From positions 22,028 through 86,027 of the forward strand of contig LUCM01000171.1 in the NCBI GenBank assembly GCA_008360955.1: DNA of 64,000 bases. The letters run 5' to 3'. The position numbers and the translations under genes are program-made. Positions within the stretch are counted from its first letter, which is position 1, and every line of letters begins with the position of its first letter. The stretch comes from Fasciolopsis buskii (Eukaryota > Platyhelminthes > Trematoda > Plagiorchiida > Fasciolidae). Below, piece by piece: positions 1-14,075 of the stretch. The notes under the pieces are model-generated. The model was given only the letters and a program-made list of their open reading frames with translations. It had not been told where the DNA came from and did no database searches.

Positions 1-3000
1 CCACGAGATCTCTCTAAGAGATGGCTGGCGGTTCAATGCCGCATGCAGTGGCGTTCTTGCATCATTCCTGCTCTGTATAATTATTCAGCTTGTCACTTCC
101 CAATCCACTTTTCACCGTTCCTCGTTATTTTTTTTAGTAGTTGACGTTGCGAGGTAGTAAACAATACGGAAGTACGTCGATGAAACGTTAATGGTTGGGC
201 AAACTGAACTAAAAAGAGACGATCATGATTTCTACTCACTTAGCCGCCGGATTTAGCTAAGTAAAGTTCCTTCTGCGCGAAGTGTAGTAAGAATGAAATG
301 CAACTGAGTGGAGAATAGTTGGGCATGAAGATGTCGTCATGCGGAATCGTTCACTATAACGACCTCATCAAACCAGAAGTGATTTCCGGTGGATGCAGAT
401 CTATCCTGGGTTCCAAAAATATGTTTAAATTAAACCAGTTTGACAAAGAATACGTCAGGTTGGTTGTTTTAATTAAACGAAAACGGCTGTGTATGTCTGT
501 TGGCGGGAGAGAAATAAATCAGCTGATTAAAATCATCACTTCCTGGCATGAGTTTGACGTGGGAAACAGTCTCAGGTAGATGTGTAACAAATTAGTCTGC
601 CTCCAGATTTCGGCAACGAATCATTTAATTTTTAGGAGATAAACGGACAGGATTTAACAATCTCGTGGATTTTCACCACTAAAGCCTTTGCACATATGTG
701 GAGAAACTGACTATTTATCAGTTGGTGACGGGATTCAATAATGAACAGCATTATTGAATTTCACCCAAACGACCTTGTTTTTTGACCAGACTGTTGCAGT
801 TTATGAAAAGGTCACCGCTACAAATGTGTTCGATCTCCTATCATACGGTCTAGTCAGACAGCCATGAAATCGTGTGGTACAGACACGTGCCTTTCGTAAC
901 CCAGTGTCAGTTCTGAGCACACGAGACCGAGGGTCTAAATTAGGAATTTTGTCTACGCATGCAGCCGTAGTGCAGGGGCGGTTCGAAACCAACAATCGGT
1001 TCTGTGAATTAACACGAGGCTAGCCATATGTAGACGAAAAGGAGAGGAAGATCGGGAGAATATGATGGTCGTTAAAAATTTTTTTTTAATTATCTGATTC
1101 GCTTACAATCAGTCTTTGGGGTGTTGGCAACGAGGTTGATCCTTTTCGCCCGTCCGTGTCTCTTTTTACGGATTTCCGTGGCCCGCAAACGACTTTCTTG
1201 ATATCTGTCAACATCCAGAGAGTATAACAGTCCAGCACCTGCCGGGTTGTGATATAACGTAAAGTATCGTTAGTAAACTGGAACGGTGGGACCTTTCGGT
1301 TTCAGTGCCACGAGATCAAGCTATGACGCATGTGTAACCGATGAGCCAGAATTCCATGAATATTTATGAAAGATTTGAGACCGGGGCTAGTAGTTGGCCA
1401 TGACGTGACTCTAGCCCAGGGAGAATGGAACCAAATGCTCACTGCAGGTAAATTACCAGTGGCTACATTGTCCTACTGGATTGTGTTGTTTGTGAAGAGT
1501 TTTCAGTCAGTACCGATAGTGTAATTCCACTTCGAGCTACTAGAACGACGTACAAAACAAAGCGGATCTCTCCGGAACCAAAGGACTAATCGGGAACAAA
1601 GTGCGATACTGTTGTTGCAGACGGTGATGTAACGAACCAAAGGGCACAAAACCTCAAAGTTCACGAAACAAGGGGGAGCAATCAACGAGATCGGGTCAGA
1701 CGGTCCGATGGACATTCGAGTTAAACAGCCGCGGAACACTGCTTTGGAAGAGACAAATATCGGAGCTAAGATCACGTTGATACGACAAAACAAACGGATA
1801 ATTCAGTGGAATTCCATGGTAAGTACTGCGGGCCGAGTTATTACTGGGAAAGTTCAACACAAAGCAGTGGATGGAATTTGCACTCGATAGCTCGATGGAC
1901 GTTAGGGGCAGAATATAATATGCCAGTTTTTTACATAAATGCATTGCACGTTCATCTAAGCTCTGAAACAGTTGAGTTTGTCACTAATTCAAATTTTCAT
2001 GAAATAATTCACCATGTGATATCATCGCCCAACTCACCATAAAGAAACCATGGAAGCACTGTGCAGCTATTTCATCCTTGTTAGGAATCATCAGCATTTG
2101 TTACCATACCTGAGGTCAATCTATCCTTCCAATATGGACTAACACAGTTGAATGTAATACTTCTCATTGAAATGAGTGGACTTCTAATGAGCTGTTTATG
2201 CCGCACGGGTTTCAAACAAAGATAGACAATGTTCTATGTTCTCCTGAGTATGAGCTGGCATCCGCTCCATTTTCTCGTATTTGACTCTCGGTATGGATAA
2301 TCTGAAACGTTAGGACTGAAAAATTTATCCCGAGTGGAGCACTCAGTTATGACAAAAATTTGTACGTGCTCGCGCGCCCGTTCGACTGAGAGATGGCAAC
2401 TAAAGTGATAATGAATTCGGTCTTATTCAGTATCACTTTGACTATGGACATTGATCCTTTCGGGTTGCCTATAGTTATCAGCTAACGATACTGGTTAAGA
2501 AAGCCCGGAAGTACGTCGTGTTCGCATTCGAAGCCACAATAAGAAATTCAAGCACTAGCAATGAGGCACGAATAGTAATTACCAGTGCGCAGTGATTTGA
2601 CTCCGACCCATGCTACGCAACTGAAGACAATAAGAAGTCCTCAACAGTTGGGAGATACTTTTGGGTTTTATTTACAAGTCATAGATTTATAAACAAAATA
2701 GAAGAAATTCTGATTGATAGACTAGATTCCGTCCCATAACATTCGAGGCATACTGGAATACCACGACCGACCGTCGCCGCGGTTTGCATCCGCTGATTGT
2801 CTAAGCACACCAGAGAGAAGCTGTACCGGCCTAAATCATGTGACTTGCAGGTAGAACCACCACTGTCTATCAGCAGAAGGATTTTATTTTATTTCTTCCC
2901 GTCTGTAACTAAGGTGTTAGCACCAACGTTTTGGGAGGAAAAGTGGGAAGAATGCTTGACCACATTCACAATAAGGGGTGTGGCAGGAGTTGGAAACTTT

Positions 3001-3676
3001 GGGAACGGTCAGCTTTCATACATATTTTTGCAAAATTTTGACTAAAAACGAGGGTTTTAGGTGAAATGCAGTTTTCTAGTTGAGTGAATTCTTTTGTTAA
3101 CTGATACAGAATGCGATACTCTGAATGCATATGTGCATATATGGCGAATCAGGAACTATGACGCAGGGTACATTTTCAACAATTCGAAGCCTATACATGA
3201 TCAGGAGAAAGGGATTAAAAGTAGCGAGATCACATGAGGACTCATGGAGTTCGTATATGCGCTTGATCGAGCTGAAAACTCTTCCTGAGCGCATGAATAG
3301 GCATAATCTGACTACAGTGACCTCAGTGCATACCGACAGTCCGTGATAGCAAGAATAGCGCCTGACTCGCGGACGAGAAAGTTTTCCAACAGCTGATCAT
3401 CAAAAGTGGTTGTAATTGTCACCGTTCCCCGTAAATCTCTCTTTTATCATTAAAGTTGGTTGTTTGGGGTTGTGGCCCATTGGTTGCTGCCTTTACTATA
3501 AGGCAAGCATGCAACTTAACAAACTGCAGAAATTCAAGAGGTTCATCCTGAAGGATAGACATGAAGTTAGCGTGGCGAGCGTGGATCTCAAACTGATAGT
3601 ATACAGTGACTTATAAGCTCGCATGGTCTTAGTAGCACCTAGCAATAATATAAAGTTGAGGGTCCTTCTTATCCGC
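1..3676. other. No gene recognised
   Basis: Only short open frames are present. One plus frame at about 1631-1890 is protein-like (GAINEIGSDGPMDIRVKQ) with a GTAAGT inside it at 1819, but I recognise no family. An isolated GGTTCGAAACC near 980 resembles a B box without a convincing A box. Confidence 0.5.
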
Positions 3677-3833
3677 TATCTTCCTCTTTACTTCTTCTAT
3701 TGATGGGGCAATAGTGGACATTTTAATAAAGGAACCACGGTCAACAAAGGGAAGGTTGACTGGCGGTGGAGGGACGTGAACCTGTGGCCTTTATATTCAA
3801 ATGCCTCGACCTATCCGTTTGACCACCGCAGGT
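3677..3833 (-). repeat. tRNA-derived SINE, family 1
   Basis: Minus-strand copy of the family at 7891-8045. It keeps the GGTCAAACGGATAGG version of the A-box region and a degraded B box, followed by the shared tail ending in an AGAAGTAAAGA-type sequence. It is the most diverged of the four copies. Confidence 0.65.
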
Positions 3834-5337
3834 CTGATGTTAGCGATTACCTGAAAGCCGTCCGATCTGCGACAAAACAGTTCAGATTTTCCATTGTAAT
3901 AAAGCAATCCGTGCGTGCCTACTAGCAAATAAAACAGTAGTAAGTGATATATTGGGAATGGCCAGCTGATCGGCGCGATAACGGCAGAATCAAATGGCAA
4001 AATAAGCCAATCTTTGTTACAAATCCCAAAACATTTGTTGTTTTTGATTATTCAACAACTTTTGTTGTTGGAATTGGAATAAAACCTACTGACAAATTTC
4101 CCCGAATTTACTGGCCGAATTAGAGATGGCAAAGATTGTTTTTTAAACAGGTCGTTTCACATTCCGTATGAAATTCAGAAAAAATCACAGTGGAATTAAA
4201 ATATTTTAAATCAATTCGGAAGACGAAAAGCATGTGTGTATGGTGACGGAAACGATAGATATCGACGTCGATCGATAAAAATCAATCCGAACAGATTTTG
4301 GGAGCAGGAAACAGTCAGTGATGGGCGTCTTCGGCCGTGCTTCTCTTCTGGTGTTCGAAGGCCGATGATATGCTCACATAGAAAGGGAAAAATACTGAAT
4401 GGTACAGATCAAACAAACTCTTCGATGTAGTTCGCAATTCCCCTACAATATTAGTACAAGGCAGGCAGGTTTGTGTGCACCAACCTCTCGGCCCGTTAGC
4501 AACGGTTATGACTGAAAGCAGGAAAGAGCCCGGCAAAGTCGACGCATGTGTCCAATTTCATAGGAAGATTGTATCGCGGATTATGGGATAAATAAAAGTG
4601 AATGACTGACTTACCGATATGATCGCGATTTAAAAGCTGACTTGGTCTCTGCTTCACAAAAATTTGAGTTGTTAGGGCGAATTTACTTATTTGCTCTCTG
4701 TGAACCGTTACCGTCTTCATCACTTACATTTGACCGTAGTCATAAAAAATCTGTTTTTTTTCTTTCATATATTGAGCATTCAGAATAAGGATTCTGGTGA
4801 AAGACGGGGTTAGAGCAGCCCGAATTGGAAATTTCCGTACGGCATCTTAGAAGTTTACAAACATGTTTTGAAACTGTTTGCTGATTCTCTTGGCGTGAAA
4901 GTTCTCCCCTAGTTGCATTTTTGCCGCGCATGAGTGAATAACGATGCAGTAACTATCAAACTGCGTAACCCACCGCCAGTATTCCAAATCCTATTTTGGT
5001 TAGCATTCCCGTTGTATATCACCTTGCCATATTTCGGGTTCCGTGAACTCTTTTGTACTGCGATTTGGGCTTCCTGTGTGCATAAGCAATATCGTGAGAT
5101 GACTAGAATGCTTTCCAAACTCTGTGATATCGCCTCCTTAATGACTGCCTTTGACTTACAGAACTTCCCTCGGTCTACAACGACCTTACTTTCAATCTGG
5201 TTCTATACGTAACTGATACGAATGCAGCTAATAGTCCCATGCGAATCGATATTCATTTCGTTGAGTTTTCACTCTTGATTCCATCCCGTGAACGCAATCA
5301 CACGTTCAAAGAAGCGCCATTGTCGAGTGCGCCAGAG

Positions 5338-5360
5338 TGTGTGTGTGTGTGTGTGTGTGT
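5338..5360. repeat. (GT)n microsatellite
   Basis: An uninterrupted GT run of about 11-12 units, followed at 5440 by a poly-G-rich stretch. Confidence 0.97.
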
Positions 5361-6275
5361 AGGCCAATAAATCCCGTCAGGATCACTGGATTTGGTGTTG
5401 GGGTGAGAGCATGGTCCAAAAAATCATTGGCGATTGGAGGGGGGGGGCGAAGGGGAGAAGTATGCTCCCCCCCATGAATTTTGCGACGGACGAACTTGTT
5501 TTTCCAGTAGCAGATGTTTTTTTAGACACCAGCAAACAATTAGGGCCGGACGACACGAGGGTCTTTTGCGGTTTTTCTTCTCAGTAGTATGTTTTGCATA
5601 TGGATGGATGAAGAAAATTGCCCCGGAAGCATACGATGGGTTCCTCGGTTATTGCCGCTCTTCGGTTATGTGTACCCGGCATTCTTTTGCCCAACCATCC
5701 CTATACTAGCGTGCTACTCTCTTAGTTTCTCACTAGAATCCAATTTGAATGGAAATGTGCTACCGAAAACAAAAACCGATACTTTCCGGTCTTGTGTCCT
5801 CTTAGCCTTGCCCAACCGACGAAAATCCTCCAACGAATCACCATGCGCTTTTTAAGTGGATTTCTCATCCGTTTACACTCCTAACGATTCAAATGAGATT
5901 CTAGTATTTTGAGGTTTTTTTTAGATTCTTATTTTTTCACTAGCAAAAGAAACCAGTCGTTGGAGTTGCTTCTAGAGGTGAATTCCTCCGTGCCTGGGTT
6001 CTTCTCCGGTCCCCTCACTGTACTAGGACGATTCCAATTAAGGGTAGTGTCTGGTTCTGTATTTCGAACCTAGGAATTTCCATGTAACTTCAGCCAGATA
6101 TTAGCCGAGTATCGCTGGTCGATCGCATACAGGCCAATCTATTGTTATACTGATAGGACGACTAAACTGTGAGTTCTACTGACTATTTACCACTTATCAT
6201 AACTTGGACTCAAAAATTTCGATTTGTCGAGTAGCTATTTTTGACACTTTGGCCTGGATTCTATCTGGATGTTAG

Positions 6276-6317
6276 GATATATATATATATATGTATATGT
6301 ATATAAATATATATAAG
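6276..6317. repeat. (AT)n microsatellite, imperfect
   Basis: AT repeats with GTAT interruptions. Confidence 0.95.
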
Positions 6318-7689
6318 GGTCAAGACCAAGAAAATTCACACTGCAATGAAAGGTCATAAAGTGAACTCACGAGACTGTAAGACTGATTTTAGTAAGTAGC
6401 ATTAGAACTGTCCTAGTTCGCATGTGATACAAGCAAGCGAGCAGCTAATGGCGACCGGATAGTATCAAGTTTGCTTAAGCAAGCATGCTTCAAATAATTC
6501 GCCGAATTGTTGATTAATTACTGGTCTAATTCCCCAATCGAGGAGCTAATGCCGGTCACAGTTCTACATGACCTGTAATGTATGATGTAGGATGACTGAC
6601 GGGAGTCACTCGATCGAGTTAGGTACCACGAGATCGAGTGGGATAAAATCACTCCATGTCTTGAGACTTACTCGTCTCGAAACACTCGGCAAGATCGAAG
6701 CTAAGGAATGAAAGTTGATACTAAAACTGGACACTATTGCGGCTAAGTCTTTTGACTGATCCTCCTAAGAATGCTCTGGTGTAAACAGACACAACCGTGG
6801 CTTTATGTTTAGGGAATGATTTATATGATTTCATGATTTCGGTGCTCTGTAGAGCTTCCACAACGACACCTATGACTGACCAAGGATCACACCTGTTCGA
6901 ACATCAGTCGACTCAAGCACTCAGTGTAATCAAGAAAATCGGGTCTCAAACTCGCATGATTTTTGTGTCAATCGACTCTTTTTTACGAGGGAATGCCCTG
7001 GCCATTCAACTGTGGCATTAGTTACAAAGTTAAGTGGACCCGATGCGAGCATTTAGTGCTAGTTTCTGAAATCACCTATTAGGCATCCAAGTGTGATTTA
7101 AAAAGTTCTAGTTTCAGTGACTCTTTCTGAACTTAACCTTAAAAGCAATACAATACTTTCTTGGAGCCCTGCCAATCGGATACTCCGAACACCCGGGTGA
7201 AATCGGTTATGGGTACCTCAGGCTCAGAGTTGTCAGTTAACTCTGATCACCTCTTGAGATGTTCCAAAATCACTGTGTATCTCGGCTGCCTCCACCGAGC
7301 AAGCCTTCCCCAAAAAGTGAGAAAATGGATACAAATTCCTGGGCCTTTTCATCAAGTTGAGTGGTCTTTGACAGTCTGCAAGGTGAGGTTACGAGCTAGT
7401 GCCAAGAGTTTAAATCCATCGTATTTCGGTCCCATGAATCATACGACAACGAGGACGAATCATATTCGGGGGGCAGGATTGTCCGACAAGCCTGACTGAA
7501 CTCAAGTGAATGAGGCATGGGCTAAAGACCTAAGCAGTCGCACACTAGGAAAAAGGGTGGGAAATTAACCATTCACCCCAATTATTGAACAAGGAAAAAG
7601 ATGTTTGATGCTCGAAAAGCTCAGAAGCGAACGGAACGGTGGTCGAAGCGATCATAGAAGAGATAATATGCTCGAGAGATGAGGGAAAA

Positions 7690-7885
7690 ACCAGCCAATG
7701 AACTCTATCCTGTTTGGACCTATGTAAATCACTGGGTCATAACAGATAAACGGAGCAGCTGGGTTTAGCAATCAGGGGCCATTTTGGTCGCTCTCGCTTG
7801 GGTGGGGCAGAGCTGAACTTAAGTCGTGACCACCGACTGAAGCCGTCAGAGGTAGTGACTGCGGTAAACCGATTTTAAACCAGTC
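7690..7885 (+). repeat. Repeat related to the 14859-15282 unit
   Basis: It shares with 14930-15110 a collinear series: GAACxCTATC, TGGACCTAT, CAxATAAACG, CAGGGGCCA/CAGAGGCCA with TTGGCTGCTCTC or TTGGTCGCTCTC, GAGGTAG(C/T)GAC, and a CGATTTTAAA/GAGGTTTTAAAA end. Here it runs into a family 1 SINE, whereas in the 14859 unit it runs into a family 2 SINE. Confidence 0.6.
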
Positions 7886-7890
7886 AACCC

Positions 7891-8045
7891 ACGGCCGGCG
7901 GTGGCCAAGTGGATAAGGTCGTGGCGTTTGCACGTGAAGGTCGCAGGCTCGAATCCTCTCACCGCTGGTCAATTTCCTCAGCTGGCAGCTGTTTGTTGGC
8001 CGCAGTCCCTTTCCTGAAAAATGACATACACTGTTATTTCACTAA
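7891..8045 (+). repeat. tRNA-derived SINE, family 1
   Basis: The tRNA-like head contains TGGCCAAGTGG, a good match to the pol III A box, and GGCTCGAATCC, a B box, about 40 bases apart. CCGGCGGTG at the start pairs with CACCGCTGG after the B box, like an acceptor stem. A body of about 80 bases follows (GTTTGTTGGCCGC, CCTGAAAAATGA), with a tail of TAATAAAAGAAGTAAAAGATA type. Four copies occur in this window. Confidence 0.8.
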
Positions 8046-11000
8046 TAAAAGAAGTAAAAGATAGATATCTAATTCGTGATTTCAGACCAACCGCGGATGA
8101 TGTGAGAAGTATACGACTGTGTGCTCACAGACATATGTGGCGCAAGGGGGTGTACTACGCACCTAAGATGTCTGACCTTATCCCAAGGGCTCCTGAACTG
8201 AGTTACCAGCCCCCGGTCACCAGTAGGTTACGTAACCTTCAGATCGTCCAAATGCCTTGTATGTTACATCGTTTGGACAAATACCCGAGATAAGGGTCTT
8301 TAAATCGACCTTCCAATTAGCCTTAGCTAACGGAGTGGTATCCAGTTCATTGATGAACCGTGGATCCCGATGGATAACGGATGATGTGGAAGCAGATAAC
8401 GGATAAGCTAGCATACATGGGCGATTCATTCACTGTTTCTTTATCTCTCCCCCTTTTCGCAGATTGTTGTCCCTCTTCGCCATGGTTCCGATAGCACATT
8501 ATCCGACCACAGGTTAGTGCAAATGCAGTTAGTATCTGGCTGCGTGAACTAACTTCCCCGAAAACACACGAAAGGCTCTGCGGTTCTTGCCTTCGTGAGC
8601 TATGTGTGCCTCCGTGATGAGTGCAAATGACCACATACTATACATTTTTTTACTAAGTCTATAGCCACTTGTACCTAAGGTTGCAGATAGTACAGTTCCG
8701 CTTGTGTTAGTCATCGGCCTCTTCCTTTTTCCCGTTTGCAGCTTTGGGTCGGTGTTCGTTCGCGCCAGAGTTATCCGTGACTAATACAATCTCTTATCCA
8801 AACACTCATACTTGTACACGTCGAACTAGTATATCTCACCAAAATCAAATTTGCATGATCCGGAGTGCGCACGGAAGCGCTACGTAAAAGAGCCCATAGA
8901 ACAACTACAACTGTGATTCTTTGGTAACTCTTTGTCAGTTATGTTGAGCCAATCTTAGAGATGGCCTTGTAAATCAGGTTTGAGTTTACCTGGGGAAACT
9001 GGAATGTCGACAAAATACCAACTATTTGGACAAGGTTGAACTATTGACCAATAAAAGTACACATAAGTTCACACAGCGCATCATTTTCTCGAAACATTGC
9101 TCACCAAATTTTCGGTTCGGATACACTGACCACTGTAGAACTTATTGGGGCGTAAGTTGGTGACTTCAAATGTCTCCCTGGTGAACACTGAAACTTAGCT
9201 GTGCTCTCGAAGCATTCTTCGACATCCGTAGATAAGCCTAGGGGAGATTCCATATAAAAGTCCCGAAAAACTTTTTTTGCAGATTGACCTACTGAACGAA
9301 ATTCGTCACAGACTTAGGCCAGCCCTTAGTTGCTCGTTGTCGGCCGAGCAACTTCGCCGTCGACAGAGCGGGCTCAAATGATGGATTTGACCAACCACGA
9401 AAGCCGTCGGGTGTCAAATTGTCAAATACATTGTCAGTTTACACGGGGTTGGGGTATGATATAACGACAAACCAAAAAGTGTAACTTATGTCCGAACACA
9501 TTCCCAATAGGCCCAGAGAAAAAATATACTCTCACCAGTGACGTAGTACATTTTGAAGGCGGGATATAAATGGCCCAGTACCGTCTTTCGCACCAAGTGT
9601 TGAATTTTCGAGGTTTTAACGGCGGACCGCTAAATATGTGCGTGTGTTCCCATGCCCGAGCACCAGACACGAGATCTGTACGCGCACGCGTTCACACACA
9701 CACACTGGCACGAACGAACATTCCAAACTGTGACCATGCTTCTGTCCGATCATTGATCAGTTGAGGACACCATTGATTTTCAGGGTATTCCGTTTTCGTG
9801 TTACTGTTTGTTTGTCCTGTCCGATATGGGGCCGTGGTCACCAATCATCTGCTAACTGCGTTGTGCGTCCATTTGACCTTCAGTCTGATTGGTTGCTCCG
9901 TTTTCACCCCGTTCGTCCGTATAGCCGACTCACCAACTAGCCTTTGTGTTTACATGACATGATCTGGCTGTTCAACTGGACCGATAAATGATAACTATTT
10001 ACTTCACTGTTATGGGCGGATCTTTGTTGATCTGCTGCTATTCTGACCGCTTCCCGTTGGCCCTTAAACTGTTTCACTCGAATGCCTCCTTATTGGTTGT
10101 ACGTTTAGTTCCTGGTTTTTACTAATCAGTTGTATATGTATAACAGATTTCGATCTACCCAATACTGCTGACTGCTCAATAAACGCTCATATCGGTTATT
10201 GTGCCGCCCATACGTCTGTGGGATCGACCTAATATTGAGTATAGTCTGAGGCCGCGTAACCTATAGAATTCGGGAATTCTACACCAAGATGTCATGGTAT
10301 TCAAGTGAAGCAATTGGCATTTGTTAGTGCTGCTTATCAGACCTCGAGGCTTAGCTTGATGTCCTCAAAAGATACGAACACAAACAATTTAGCTAGTCGA
10401 AAGTTGACCCCATTTCGTGAACAGTCACACGCTTCCTTAGAAAACTGTTCCCCCTTAGAACATTTTGATATCACAACAATACAAGATAAATATCGAATTA
10501 GTTTACATGTGCTGCAAAATAGGATTTGCACGAACTGCGAGGTTTGTCTTTTTTCCCTTTTGGTAACTGCGCAAACCTACAACATTTGCCGCTTATGTTC
10601 GCATGCTCAGTTTTGCTTCTGTTACTCCATTTGCACTCATCTCGTCATCCCTCTCTTACGAAGAATGTAACAAAGCCCGAATTTAGCACCCAACTTTGAA
10701 ATAAACCGTACGCGTTTGTAAACATCCAATGATCATACTATTTCAGGACCGGTTTGTCCCGGTCATAATGAGGGAGTATTTAGAATTTTACTCAAGTTCC
10801 AAGATAACTGAGACCATGAACCAGAAAAACATCAACACGCTATGAGAAGCTAATCAGACGGTACTTTTCGGGCAGACAATTTTGTATGCACCGATCTGAA
10901 TCACCCGTTCCGCCGATGGGATCAAGCAACTTTGGCGGTGCTACATGATACTGTGAATGAAAAAAAACAGACAAAACAACTGATCTTAACTAACCATATC

Positions 11001-13610
11001 CACAGGGAGTTTACCGCCAGAAGAGTCATTCACGGTGCATGTGCATCTGGTACGCTATGGACTCAGCTGGCTGTCTATTGATAGTACAGCACCTTATGCA
11101 CAAGAACCGTTAGTCAGGATTTCATTTAAAACGCGCACACACGGGCCCCAGTATTAGGCACAGTGTTGGTGATGTCAAAGTATGTGATGTGCAGCACGTG
11201 TGGCAAAGCCAAAGTGGTCAAGGTCACGAATCGTTTGTATTAACACTCTCCGTAGTACTAAATGTGTCACATAGGTCTTACACTTTAATCCATCCCTAGT
11301 ACTCTTTAACTCTTGGGATTATTCCTGAGGAATGGGTATTACGTCAACTTGCTCGCCCTTGATGGACTCCGGTGAACTACCAGCAAACGAGAGAGAAACC
11401 AATGATGTGGATAAATGATCCTCGTTGATCATGGTTTTAAGGTAACTCATGCCATCAGGAGGGTTTCGGCGGGTGGGACGCTGTACAAGTAACTATCAAA
11501 GGGGTTTGAAATCTCGTCAGGCTTTATGCTAAATTGGCTACCACTAAGCACTTTAGAAGCCAGTTGCAGAACACGAATTCCACAGATTTGAACAAGCCTT
11601 AGCCAGGGGATAAACAAATTTCCCAGACAATGAGTCACAAACAAGATGTTTTGATCTACTGGTACGAATTGCATTCTCAGATCCCCGGTCCATCCTAGGG
11701 ACGGTGTGTTGAAATTGACATGCCGAGTCGATACAATGACCGGGCTCATACGATCGTGTTGCTAAACTACGACGGATCACACAAACGCGATGCAAACACT
11801 AGCACAAGCACATACGCAGAAAGTCGCTATTTGACCTTCATTTTTCTTCTCTTCTGAGTCAACCGAGATCTACTCAGTAGAATTATCTCGTAAGTTCACG
11901 TGACGTTTTGATGGACAATAGTAAGGGACTAGCATAGAGCTTATTGATAAACTGAAGTGGGCTATGGTCACGTGTGTGACTTTTGGTCAGGCTGTTGATC
12001 GCAGTCAACTACCTAACAGCCCCATATCACACGTCTTTGCTCCAGTCAACGCACATTCACACCACGGTGTAAGCCGTGCACGAAACTACGCGCCTAGTTT
12101 TGTGTAGTCGTACCAAAGCTGCGTTCAAGTAGTGGTCCCTGCCTTCAACAAAGTCGTGGGTTTATGTTTGTCTTTGACCTGATCGGACTGCTGTATGTTC
12201 AGTCTGCTGTATCTAAGTAGTAACCTCGCCATTCTGTAATGTGTCAACTGAAGTGATTTTTCTTGAGTACCTCGCCACTGAAGGCTTGTGTTCGCCTTAA
12301 AGAGTTGGGCTCAACTTAGAGGATTTTAGCACCGACTAATGGCCACAGACAACGGTCGCTATTAAAAATAAGTCAAATGTTTTCCAGTTCGGTGACGAAC
12401 TATACACTGTGCCTATGATGCCTCAATGGCCAACTAAGCGTTGAGATTGTAACTAATGTTTGGTTGGACGGGGCAGTACTGAGTAAGCGCACCTGACGAG
12501 CGGCAATGACCGCGAGATTGATCGGGTACTTCCGGGGAAATTTTACTCAACCATGGGAATGCGAAACATCACTGACTACAAAGATCGTGTTTTTCTTTTC
12601 CAGCTCAGAGGAATTCGTAATCTGGATTCATGAATTCACCCGGATTAAATAATTAACCTGATTCCGGGATAACGTTTGAAAGAAAATCAGATGCACTAAG
12701 ATGAAGTTGATTTCACATGACCCCCGTCTTAACCGTAGGGACTTGACGGGGTTATATCTGTACTAACCGTCTACAAGAACAATTTGACCTGATGACCTGA
12801 ACAAGGTTGCGAAAACCAAGACACTTCATTGCCAGTGTACAGAACAGAACACTAAAAATGAACCATAAAATAATGTATGAGGAATTCCTTTTGTAATTTC
12901 ACCGACCGTACATGCACAACACCAGCTACGTTATTACTCTACAATTAATTTCAACGTAAATCTACAAGCCTTAGGGGGCCACAAAATCGGTTCACATTGA
13001 TGTGGAATCCACGTCCTGTTCTTTGGCACTACCTCTCACGGGAGAACTTGCGCAAAATAGATGGACTTCTAATCGCTGCGTGCGAAACCCGAGGCCAGTG
13101 TTCACTCGAGGGCATCAGGAAAATTGATGTTTTGTCCTCTCATTTGAACTTCGTGATTGGGATGTTTTGCAGAACAGTTATTTGCTTTGACAATATGCAT
13201 GCGAAACAGTCCATACCGTCGAAAGGACTCTTCGTCAATAGAAGCGTGTTTGTTTACGTGTGAGGCGTTTGTCCCTGGGGAGCGAAAACTGCTGCCACTG
13301 GACTGTGTTTTGGAGACTAGAAGTCTTAATTGAGAATAATAAACTTGAGTCCCTGGGCAGTTAAATTCCACGGAATCATCGTAACTAAATTTTTGTTTTC
13401 ATCATTCTTACAAAAAGCTTCCGACTTTTGGCTGCTTGAGACAGCACTATCACTGCTGTGCTACCCATTTCCTCACCAAGGACCGAGGGCATACTGTTCG
13501 AAACGATTGTCGCTGTTTGACGATCACCGGATTCCGGATACTATTCAAGTACAATTTGACTATCACATCACATCAGGCAAGAAGGAGGAACGCATGCAAA
13601 ATAAGTTGGT
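8046..13610. other. No gene recognised
   Basis: Apart from the unrecognised frame at 10305-10670, only short frames are present. A GC-rich palindromic patch lies near 9330-9365 (GTCGGCCGAGCAACTTCGCC). No repeat-family match was found. Confidence 0.45.
10305..10670 (+). other. Open frame of 121 codons, unrecognised
   Basis: This is the longest plausible open frame in the first 13 kb that is not explained by a repeat. The first 75 residues are mixed and polar; the end is Cys- and Phe-rich. A GAG|GTTTGT donor-like site falls near its middle. No family, signal peptide or domain is recognised. It could be an exon of a neighbouring gene or chance. Confidence 0.15.
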
Positions 13611-13783
13611 CGGCGGCGATCAAGCGGATAAGGTCGTGACGTTTGCACGTGAAGGTCGCGGGCTTGAATCCTCTCACCACCGGTCAACTTCCCCACTTGG
13701 CAGTTGTTTGTTGGCCGCGGCACCTCTCCTGAAAAATGATGTACACCGTTACTTCATTAATAAAGGAAGTAAAAATATAAGAG
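13611..13783 (+). repeat. tRNA-derived SINE, family 1
   Basis: It is nearly collinear with 7891-8045: CGATCAAGCGGATAAGGTCG as A-box region, GGCTTGAATCC as B box, the same GTTTGTTGGCCGC body and the same AT-rich tail. It overlaps a spurious long open frame (13330-13821), which I do not call. Confidence 0.78.
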
Positions 13784-14075
13784 ATTTGAGCAAAATTCGT
13801 TGGGAGCTCGGCAGGATTTAGAGGTTGCCGTTTTCGGTCGGGATGGTAGGTTGGCGTAGTTGTTTTGTCGCACATTTATCAGGGGGGGATAAAGAAATGG
13901 CAAACAAGAAATCGGGTAGAACTTGCGAATTAGTTTGTAAGATTCCAAAAATGGTGCAGGAAAACGGTAAATCTGGACGCACAGGGAGATGAGCACATGC
14001 GTAACAATTGCACTGAGCGCATCCATTGTCCTACGGAAAGGTGGTCAATAAGGCAGGAACCAAGTCAGTCGGCAC

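Larger units (their letters stand above)
3834..7689. other. No gene recognised
   Basis: It holds two microsatellites and short frames only. Open frames at 4934-5212 and 5434-5855 show no signal or motif I recognise. Confidence 0.5.

Noticed and set aside
7905..7975. tRNA gene
   Set aside because: A and B boxes are present, but the anticodon arm is poor and the same head recurs with a common tail in four places, so it is a SINE.
13330..13821. 163-codon plus-strand open frame
   Set aside because: Its second half is a tRNA-derived SINE and the first half has no motif; it is a chance frame.
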